This document shows, piece by piece, positions 16,774 through 22,965 of a stretch of DNA of 29,971 nucleotides. Each line of letters begins with the position of its first letter. Position 1 is the stretch's first letter. This DNA comes from Alphaproteobacteria bacterium (GTDB taxonomy: Bacteria; Pseudomonadota; Alphaproteobacteria; Rhodobacterales; Rhodobacteraceae): contig JAADIC010000155.1 of NCBI GenBank assembly GCA_013151535.1, positions 1 through 29,971 on the forward strand. Reading direction: 5' to 3'. The position numbers were made by a program, and so were the translations under genes. Under the pieces are notes generated by a model. The model was given only the letters and a program-made list of their open reading frames with translations. It was not told the origin of the DNA and did no database searches.

Positions 16774-16828
16774 TGAAAAATTATTCCCGAATAATTTTCA
16801 AACGGAAGAATTTTCGATATTATTCTTC
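16774..16828. terminator. Two consecutive AT-rich hairpins between convergent genes
   Basis: TGAAAAATTATTC pairs with GAATAATTTTCA around a CC loop (16774-16800, one bulged A). GAAGAAT (16805-16811) pairs with ATTCTTC (16822-16828). They occupy the short gap between the stop codons of the deacetylase-like gene and trpE, and stand out as AT-rich in a GC-rich sequence. A role as transcript end or 3' stabiliser is likely, though they are not classical GC-stem terminators. Confidence 0.5.
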
Positions 16829-16848
16829 TTGGCTGAAGGGAAGGAAAT

Positions 16849-18363
16849 TCAATTCCGGTCGCTGAACTTCACAAACAGGCCTGCATCCTTGGCTGCCTGA
16901 CGTAAGGCTTTGGATTTGTTGACGGTTTCCTGAAACTCGGCCTCGGGGTCACTGTCATAGACCACGCCACCACCAGCCTGAATATAGAGTTTCTCGTCCT
17001 TGGTGACCGCCGTGCGCAGGGCGATGCAGATGTCCATATCACCATTGGCCGAGAAATAGCCGACGCCGCCGCCGTAAACCCCGCGTTTTTCGTGCTCAAG
17101 TTCGTCGATGATCTGCATGGCACGGACTTTGGGCGCGCCGGAAACCGTGCCTGCGGGCAGGCCAGCCAGCAGGGCTGACAGCGCGTCTTCGCCCTCGCGC
17201 AGCTCACCCACCACGTTGGAGACGATGTGCATCACATGCGAATAACGCTCGATCAGATATTGCTCGTTTGGGTTGACGCTGCCGATTTTGGCGACGCGGC
17301 CGACATCGTTGCGGCCGAGATCAAGCAGCATCAGATGTTCGGCGCGCTCTTTCGGGTCGGCCAGCAGATCAACCTCGTAAGCCTTGTCGGCCTCGGGCGT
17401 ATCCCCGCGCGGGCGGGTGCCTGCGATCGGGCGGATGGTGACCTCATCGCCTTGCAGGCGCACCAGAATTTCCGGGCTGGCGCCGATCACCTGAAAGCCG
17501 CCAAAGTTGAAATAGAACATATAGGGCGATGGATTGGTGCGCCTGAGTGCGCGATAAAGCGCAAACGGCGGCAGGGTGAAATCCTGCGTCCAGCGCTGCG
17601 AGGGCACCACCTGAAAGATGTCACCAGCGCGGATATAATCGCGTGCCTTTTCGACCATGGCGAAATATTCAGCCTTGGTGGTGTTGGAAACCGGTTCGGC
17701 CACGTCGGATTTATCGCCGAGATCGCGGCTTTCATTCGGCGCTTGCCGATCCAGATCACGCACCGCGTCCATCACCCGCTCAGCCGCTTGGGCGTAGGCC
17801 GCGCGGGCGGATAATCCACCCGCAGACCATGCGGGCGACACCACCGTCACCTCGCCCTTGACGCCATCGAGCACCACCACCACCGAGGGGCGCAGCATGA
17901 TCGCATCGGGCAGGCCGAGCGGATCGGGGTTGATGTTTGGCAGGTGTTCAACGAGGCGGATCATGTCATAACCGAGATAGCCGAACAGACCGGCGCAAAT
18001 CGGCGGCAGGCCATCAGGCAGATCAATATGGCTTTCAGCAATCAGCGCGCGCAGGGCGGTGAGGGGGGCGCCATCAACCGGTTGAAAGGCGTCGCCGTCA
18101 TAGCGCGCCTCGCGGTTCAGACGGCTGGTCTGGCCGTGACATTGCCAGATCAGATCGGGCTTCATGCCGATAACCGAATAGCGCCCGCGCACTTCGCCCC
18201 CGGTGACACTTTCCAGCATGAAGGCATCCTTGCGGGCCTGCGCCAGCTTCAGCATCAGGCTGACCGGCGTGTCCAGATCCGCCGCGAGCCGGGTGAACAC
18301 CACCTGATTTTGCCCGGCGTCAAAACCTTGGGCGAAATCGTCAAACGCAGGCTCGATCGCCAT
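16849..18363 (-). CDS. trpE: Anthranilate synthase component I
   Basis: Forms anthranilate from chorismate with ammonia from TrpG; first committed step of tryptophan synthesis and usually inhibited by tryptophan. The 504-residue protein has the N-terminal regulatory motif region MLES (49-52) followed by GRYS (60-63), the feedback site in other TrpE proteins. The chorismate-binding domain contains GRNDVGRVAKIGSV, PAGTVSGAPKVRAMQ and GVYGGGVGYFSANGDMD. ATG 18363 starts MAIEPAFDDF, one base after the ppiD TGA (TGAGATG). An in-frame ATG at 18390 would overlap ppiD by 26 bp. It is separated from trpGDC by the convergent deacetylase-like gene and is co-transcribed with ppiD. Confidence 0.97.
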   Translation of the reverse strand: MAIEPAFDDFAQGFDAGQNQVVFTRLAADLDTPVSLMLKLAQARKDAFMLESVTGGEVRGRYSVIGMKPDLIWQCHGQTSRLNREARYDGDAFQPVDGAPLTALRALIAESHIDLPDGLPPICAGLFGYLGYDMIRLVEHLPNINPDPLGLPDAIMLRPSVVVVLDGVKGEVTVVSPAWSAGGLSARAAYAQAAERVMDAVRDLDRQAPNESRDLGDKSDVAEPVSNTTKAEYFAMVEKARDYIRAGDIFQVVPSQRWTQDFTLPPFALYRALRRTNPSPYMFYFNFGGFQVIGASPEILVRLQGDEVTIRPIAGTRPRGDTPEADKAYEVDLLADPKERAEHLMLLDLGRNDVGRVAKIGSVNPNEQYLIERYSHVMHIVSNVVGELREGEDALSALLAGLPAGTVSGAPKVRAMQIIDELEHEKRGVYGGGVGYFSANGDMDICIALRTAVTKDEKLYIQAGGGVVYDSDPEAEFQETVNKSKALRQAAKDAGLFVKFSDRN

Positions 18364-18364
18364 C

Positions 18365-20233
18365 TCAGGGGATTTGCCGGTGAACCGCATCGATCAGCGG
18401 CTGGTTGACGGTGATACCAGCCTCGTCGCGCAGGGCGGTGGTGAAAGCCTCGATCACATCATTGCCAAGCTGGGTGGAGAATTGCGCCGCCACATTGGCC
18501 AGAATGGTCTTGCTGGCTTCGGCCTTGGGATCAAACGGGGTGATTTTGGTGAGCTGGCTCAGCACCACCTGGGCGCTGTCCTCGATCACCTGAACGGCGT
18601 CAGGGTCAGCCTCAAAAACCGTGGTCACCAGATCGGCAGGGGCGTTTTCGGCCTGCTGATCGCGGCGCAAATCAACCTCGGCTTTCGCCACCAGCCCCAG
18701 ATCGGTGAAGGTTTCGCCAGCCCCCAGCCGGGCCTTATAGCTGTCTGCCAGCGCCAGCACTTGCCGACGGGTTTGCGCCGCTTTCCAATCGGTAATCACC
18801 TTATCCGTAACCTCGTCAAGCGGGATCAGGGCGGGGGGGGTGATGCTGTCCAGACGCAGGGCAAAGATACCGCCATCGCTTAGCATCAGCACTTCGGGAA
18901 AATCGCCTGTCTGGGCGGCCTCGGCCGTGGTGCGGAATGTGTCATAAGCGATGATGTCGCCCGGCTCACCGGTGTCACCCGCCACATATTTGAGGCTGGC
19001 AACATTCATGGCGGTTTCCGCCGCGATGTCTTCCAGCGATACCCCACCCGCCAGCAGATCGTCGATATTGGTCACGTCGTCCTGCACCACGCGCCGGGCC
19101 TGATCGGCCACATATTCGCGTTTCAGAACGGCTTTGGCGTCTTCAAAACTGGTGAATTGGGCCGCCAGAACCGCGTTCACACGAAACAATGCCGGCCCAA
19201 GCTCGGAGTCAACGGGGCCAACAACGCCGGGTTCACTGAGCAGAAAGACGGCCTTGCCCGCCGCATCCGAAAGATCGGCCTCTTCAACCTGTCCCATATC
19301 GACATCGGCAAGCGTCAGGCCGCGCGTGGCGACGATATCGCCGAAAATCTTGCTGCCCGAGGTGATCTGGTCAAGCGCATCCTGAGCTTCGGCCTCGGTG
19401 GCAAAAACCAAGCGATCAACGATGCGCCGGTCCGGCTTGTTGAAGCGCGTGTCCTGATCCTTATAAAGGCCCAGAAGCGTCTCGTCATCCACCTTGATCG
19501 TGTCATAAAGCATATCGGGCGTCAGCAGCACATAGGTGATGTTGCGAATTTCCGGCGCGGTGTAAGCCTCGGGAGCGGCCTTATATTGTTCGTCGATCTG
19601 GGCCGCATTCGGTTCGGGCACCGGCGCGTCCAGCAGGTTGGCATCAACCACCGCCCAGGAAAAATTGCGGGTTTCCCCGAGGTAGTTGAACAACGCCAAC
19701 CCGTAGGCGTCATCAGCATTAATGCCGCTGACTACGGCGGTTTGCAGCAGATTGCGCGCGGTGTCTTTGCGGATGCTGGCATCATAGCCAGAGGGGGTCA
19801 GGTTGGCCTGAGCCAGGGCGGATTCGTAGGCGATTTTATCAAATGAGCCAGACATGGCCTGAAAGGCCGGGGTCGCCAACAAGTTGGCCTTGACCCGTTC
19901 ATCCCCGACTGACAGGCCGATGCGGGCGTTTTCACCATCAAGGGCGGCGGTGTTCAGAACCGTGCTCATGACCTGGGCGTCAATACCAAAGGATAGCGCC
20001 TGCTCCAGCGTGATATTGGTGCCGAATTGCTGGGAAATACCGCGCAATTGCGCGCGCAGAACGGTGACATATTCATCCACCGTCACTTCCTGATCGCCCA
20101 CCGAGGCGATCGCCTGTGAGCCGCCCGAACCGACAGAGCGCACGCCAAATCCGGTCAGGGATATGACCAGCAGGCCCAGCAGGGCATAAATAACCATATT
20201 GTTCTTTTTCTTGGCGCGCAGCGGAGCGGACAT
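18365..20233 (-). CDS. ppiD: PpiD/SurA-like periplasmic peptidyl-prolyl isomerase foldase
   Basis: Membrane-anchored periplasmic folding factor. The 622 residues begin with a positively charged cytoplasmic tail (MSAPLRAKKKN) and one transmembrane helix (about residues 13-33). A SurA-N-like chaperone domain follows (about 40-200), containing VTVDEYVTVLRAQLRGISQQFG. A central region (about 245-365) is placed where PpiD has its PPIC rotamase domain, and a helical C-terminal part follows. The rotamase region is divergent, so isomerase activity is uncertain. ATG 20233 has AAAGG eight bases upstream; a start seven residues earlier is possible. The pairing of this gene with trpE is familiar in Rhodobacteraceae. 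Confidence 0.88.
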   Translation of the reverse strand: MSAPLRAKKKNNMVIYALLGLLVISLTGFGVRSVGSGGSQAIASVGDQEVTVDEYVTVLRAQLRGISQQFGTNITLEQALSFGIDAQVMSTVLNTAALDGENARIGLSVGDERVKANLLATPAFQAMSGSFDKIAYESALAQANLTPSGYDASIRKDTARNLLQTAVVSGINADDAYGLALFNYLGETRNFSWAVVDANLLDAPVPEPNAAQIDEQYKAAPEAYTAPEIRNITYVLLTPDMLYDTIKVDDETLLGLYKDQDTRFNKPDRRIVDRLVFATEAEAQDALDQITSGSKIFGDIVATRGLTLADVDMGQVEEADLSDAAGKAVFLLSEPGVVGPVDSELGPALFRVNAVLAAQFTSFEDAKAVLKREYVADQARRVVQDDVTNIDDLLAGGVSLEDIAAETAMNVASLKYVAGDTGEPGDIIAYDTFRTTAEAAQTGDFPEVLMLSDGGIFALRLDSITPPALIPLDEVTDKVITDWKAAQTRRQVLALADSYKARLGAGETFTDLGLVAKAEVDLRRDQQAENAPADLVTTVFEADPDAVQVIEDSAQVVLSQLTKITPFDPKAEASKTILANVAAQFSTQLGNDVIEAFTTALRDEAGITVNQPLIDAVHRQIP

Positions 20234-20546
20234 GTATCGGCCTTTCGTCACTTGAATTTTGCAGGAGTATTAGGGCCAAGGCGCGCCCGACACAAGAGAG
20301 GGCTTGGCGGCAATCCGGCTTGTCGCCAAGAAGTGATGCTTTGTGGTCTTTAGAGCTAATCCAATCCAGTTGAATTCACCCATCGAGCTGAGCGCGCTTG
20401 GAAATACAAACGCTGCCTCGGGCCGATGGGTGATTACCTGAATCCAAAATGATTGCTTTCGTTCAAAATGTGGTTTTTGATGCGGCGATTAGTCTGGCGA
20501 ATGTCCAAAATAATCGTTGACTTATTCGTGTGCCTGAACTTGCTTC
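20234..20546. other. Intergenic region, no gene recognised
   Basis: About 310 bp upstream of ppiD with no convincing ORF or tRNA. It becomes visibly AT-richer after 20330. It contains a CTTGGCG/CGCCAAG stem (20303-20309 with 20324-20330) and the larger hairpin listed at 20376-20433. The ppiD promoter should lie here, but no clear -35/-10 pair was found. Confidence 0.6.
20376..20433. repeat. Long imperfect hairpin with 10-bp perfect outer stem
   Basis: TCACCCATCG (20376-20385) is perfectly complementary to CGATGGGTGA (20424-20433). Inside the 38-nt loop AGCG (20391-20394) can pair with CGCT (20411-20414), extending the structure. No T-run follows on the plus strand and none precedes it, so it does not look like a simple terminator. 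A small structured RNA or protein-binding dyad is possible. Confidence 0.45.
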
Positions 20547-20665
20547 GCTAGCCCGCTAGCCCGCTAGCCCGCTAGCCCGCTAGCCCGCTAGCCCGCTAGC
20601 CCGCTAGCCCGCTAGCCCGCTAGCCCGCTACCCGCTAGCCCGCTAGCCCGCTAGCCCGCTAGCCC
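20547..20665. repeat. 15-unit tandem array of GCTAGCCC (minus strand GGGCTAGC)
   Basis: Fourteen perfect 8-bp units plus one 7-bp variant (GCTACCC at 20627-20633) run without gaps over 119 bp. Each full unit carries the palindrome GCTAGC and the tetramer CTAG. On the minus strand the array reads G3-N5 repeatedly, fitting the G-quadruplex pattern. It overlaps the last codons of the gene at 20659-21474, supplying its TAG stop. Because 8 is not a multiple of 3 and CTAG reads TAG on both strands, stop codons appear in all six frames. Confidence 0.97.
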
Positions 20666-21474
20666 AGCATTTTATCGGTGATACTGGCGGGCAATGTTCC
20701 GGCCAGCGGACTGAAATCGCCGCAATCGAACATGGCTTGTCCGGCGTCATAAATCGCGCGGTGGGTCAGGCGGGCCAAGGCGGCCCCAAGGCTGATCCGT
20801 GCCACACCAAGGGCGGCGAACTGCGCGCGACTGGTTCTGGCGTAAGGGCCGGCGGCCAGGGCGTTGATCGGGGCCTTGATCTCGGTGCAGATGCGCCTGA
20901 GGTCGGCCATGGTTTTCGGGAGCGGCGCATAAAGGCAGTCAGCCCCGGCGGCTTCAAAGGCCTTGAGGCGCTTCATGGTTTCCTCGATGTCGTATTGACC
21001 TTGCAGGATGCCATCGGCGCGCGCCACCAGCACGAAATCACGCGGTAAGGCGCGGGCCGCATCAACCGCGGCGCGGATACGTTCAACCGCCAGATCAAAA
21101 TCATAGGCGCAGTCGGCGGGCAGGGCGGTGTCCTCGATGGAAATACCGGCCAATCCGGCCTCGGCTGCCAGCCGCACGGTTTGCGCGCAAGTTTCCGGTG
21201 CTTCGCCAAAGCCGTTTTCAAAGTCGCCCGAGACCGGCAGGTTTGTGGCTACCACCAGATCGGCAGCGTGGGCCAGCGCCTCGTCGCGGCTGAGGGTTCC
21301 CTGATCGGGGCGGCCAAGGGTGAAGGCCTGCGCGCCAGAGGAGGTGCCAATCGCCTGCGCCCCAAGTGCCGCCAGCATTTTGGCGCTGCCCTGATCCCAT
21401 GCATTGGCAAGGATGAATGGATTGCCGGGTTGGTGCAGGGCGCGAAACGCCGGGCCGGGGTCGTGTCTGGGCAT
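20659..21474 (-). CDS. Isocitrate lyase/PEP mutase family enzyme
   Basis: The 271-residue TIM-barrel enzyme belongs to the ICL/PEPM superfamily (PF13714 type), whose members cleave or form C-C or P-C bonds next to a carboxylate, with Mg2+. Seen: NAWDQGSAKMLAALGAQAIGTSSG (residues 24-47, with the SS substrate-binding pair at 45-46), the metal-region motif D84-F-E86-N-GFG, and GISIEDT (110-116). The KKCGH catalytic cysteine motif of true isocitrate lyase is missing. It could be an oxaloacetate decarboxylase-like, methylisocitrate lyase-like or phosphonate-related enzyme; the substrate is not predictable. AAGGA precedes the ATG. It lies downstream of an aminotransferase, 77 bp apart, and its stop lies within the octamer array. 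Confidence 0.85.
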   Translation of the reverse strand: MPRHDPGPAFRALHQPGNPFILANAWDQGSAKMLAALGAQAIGTSSGAQAFTLGRPDQGTLSRDEALAHAADLVVATNLPVSGDFENGFGEAPETCAQTVRLAAEAGLAGISIEDTALPADCAYDFDLAVERIRAAVDAARALPRDFVLVARADGILQGQYDIEETMKRLKAFEAAGADCLYAPLPKTMADLRRICTEIKAPINALAAGPYARTSRAQFAALGVARISLGAALARLTHRAIYDAGQAMFDCGDFSPLAGTLPASITDKMLG

Positions 21475-21492
21475 GGGTTTTCCTTTTCAAAA

Positions 21493-21546
21493 CCGAGGGG
21501 CTGTCTGCCCCCCGCACCCCCCGAGGGTATTTGCGCCACAAGGAAG
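21493..21546. repeat. Hairpin-bearing intergenic element between the aminotransferase and the lyase-family gene
   Basis: The stretch contains GGGGC-TGTCT-GCCCC (21497-21511), then GCACCCCCCGAGGGTATTTG and a CAAGGAAG end. From memory, elements with a G-run, short loop, C-run, GCACCCCC and then TATTTG occur in many intergenic positions of Rhodobacterales genomes. That is recollection, not a search. It fills almost the whole 77-bp gap between two co-directional genes and may end or stabilise transcripts. Confidence 0.5.
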
Positions 21547-21551
21547 GGTGA

Positions 21552-22724
21552 TTAGGTGATCTTACTTTGGGCAAAGGTTGCCAGCCGCTTCAAAGCGTCC
21601 ACAAATCGGCTGTCCTCAACCGTCATCGCCACCCGAATATGGCCCGCAGCGGCTTTGCCGAAACTTTCGCCGGGCATGACGGCGATCATTTCGGCCTCCA
21701 GCAGGGCCAGCGCGAAGTCTTCGCCGCTCAAACCGGTGGCGCGGATATCGAGCATCAGATACATCGCACCGGACGAGGGCACCGTATGCAGGGCGTTCAC
21801 GCCTTTGAGTGCCTCTTGCGCCAGCGCGCGACGGCGGCGGAATACTTCGCCGACGCGTTTTTCCAGCGGATCACCCTGCTCAAGCGCGAACAGGGCGGCG
21901 GCCTGAATAAAGCCCGGCACGCCGTAGGTGGTGCAGGTCGACAGATCAATCAGCTTGGTGATGACGTCTTTCGGGGCGACGATCCAGCCAACGCGGCTGC
22001 CGGTCATGGCGTGGCTTTTGGACATGGAGCCGACCACCAGCGTGCGCTCGGCCATATGCGGCTGTGCGCGCGGTGTCAGATGTTCGCCAGTCCACACTTG
22101 TGTGTCATAAACTTCGTCTGAAATCAGCCACAGGTCATTCGCGCGCACCACATCGCAGATCATTTCGATTGTTTCGCGTGAATAAACCACACCGCTTGGA
22201 TTGTTGGGCGAATTCATCAGCAGCGACCGCGCACCCTTTGCATGCGCCTCAAGCTCGGCCCGTGTCGGTTGGAAATCGTTCTCGGGGCTGGTCTGGATCG
22301 GCAAATCAATCGCCCCTGCAGCGCGCAGAGTGCCGGGATAGGTGGCATAGTAAGGGTCAAGATAAAGCGCGGTGTCACCGGGGTTCAGCACAGCGGTATG
22401 GGTGGCAAACAGCGCCGCCTGACCGCCCGGGGTGACGATAATGTTCTCGAAACTGGTCTCAACCCCCGTGCGGGTTTGCACCCGCGTCGCAATCGCCTCG
22501 CGCAGGGGCTGCATGCCGGGCACGATGGCGTAACCGGTGTTGCCGGCCATGGCGCTGTCATACATCGCGGTCAGGATTGGTTCTTCGGTTTTGATGTCAT
22601 GCTCGCCAATCGTCAGTTCGATCACGTCCTCACCCGCATCTTTCATGGCGCGGGCTTTGTAAAACACATCCCAGCCATCGCTGCCGCCTTTGGTGATATT
22701 GGTGATCCGGTTGGAAAGTTTCAT
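21552..22724 (-). CDS. PLP-dependent class I/II aminotransferase
   Basis: Fold-type I transaminase of the AspC/AAT-like class. The 390-residue protein shows the PLP motifs in order: GGQAALF (100-106), NSPNNPSG (171-178), D203-E-V-Y (pyridine nitrogen), the Schiff-base lysine K236 in GSMSKSHAMTGSRVGW, and R244 in the same phosphate-binding stretch. ATG 22724 gives the normal N-terminus MKLSNRITNI with AAGGA eight bases upstream; an in-frame start at 22799 adds 25 residues of unlikely composition. The amino donor and acceptor cannot be read from sequence; aspartate, aromatic or alanine-type activity are all possible. Confidence 0.92.
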   Translation of the reverse strand: MKLSNRITNITKGGSDGWDVFYKARAMKDAGEDVIELTIGEHDIKTEEPILTAMYDSAMAGNTGYAIVPGMQPLREAIATRVQTRTGVETSFENIIVTPGGQAALFATHTAVLNPGDTALYLDPYYATYPGTLRAAGAIDLPIQTSPENDFQPTRAELEAHAKGARSLLMNSPNNPSGVVYSRETIEMICDVVRANDLWLISDEVYDTQVWTGEHLTPRAQPHMAERTLVVGSMSKSHAMTGSRVGWIVAPKDVITKLIDLSTCTTYGVPGFIQAAALFALEQGDPLEKRVGEVFRRRRALAQEALKGVNALHTVPSSGAMYLMLDIRATGLSGEDFALALLEAEMIAVMPGESFGKAAAGHIRVAMTVEDSRFVDALKRLATFAQSKIT

Positions 22725-22828
22725 GTGCCTGTTCCTTGATGTTATCGCGCAGACGGCATCATGATTCGGGGGCCAATGGCAAGGGGGGTGGGCTTGCAAA
22801 TCAGCGGGGCGGGCGATAGACGGGGCGC

Positions 22829-22873
22829 ATGAGAACCTGCACCCCCATTTGTGGCACCTGCATTATCTGCTGA
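22829..22873 (+). CDS. Candidate cysteine-rich leader peptide upstream of cysS
   Basis: A 14-codon ORF, MRTCTPICGTCIIC, ends 92 bp before the cysteinyl-tRNA synthetase start. Four of the 14 codons are Cys (TGC, TGT, TGC, TGC), including the last. GGGG lies three bases before the ATG, a weak and close ribosome binding site. Its first bases (GAGAAC, 22831-22836) can pair with GTTCTC (22890-22895) in the space before cysS. Such uORFs act as ribosome-stalling sensors of charged tRNA in attenuation systems. No intrinsic terminator follows, so any control would be by Rho or translation. Function is inferred only. Confidence 0.35.
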   Translation: MRTCTPICGTCIIC

Positions 22874-22965
22874 AAATACTCAGCGGGCCGTTCTCTTGTT
22901 TTCAAAACCATGACACAGTGATAGGCCTCGCCCAAGGGATTTGAGGGATAAACACGCGTGGAAAT

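Noticed and set aside
20234..20546. Search for a tRNA or known small RNA in the spacer upstream of ppiD
   Set aside because: No cloverleaf, T-loop GTTCGA-type motif in context or recognised ncRNA consensus was found; only hairpins remain.
20547..20665. Repeat array considered as a CRISPR
   Set aside because: Units are 8 bp with no spacers and no cas genes nearby; it is a simple tandem repeat.
20659..21474. Lyase-family gene considered as aceA (isocitrate lyase) or prpB
   Set aside because: The KKCGH-type catalytic cysteine motif is absent and overall motifs fit the broader ICL/PEPM family, so no specific symbol is justified.
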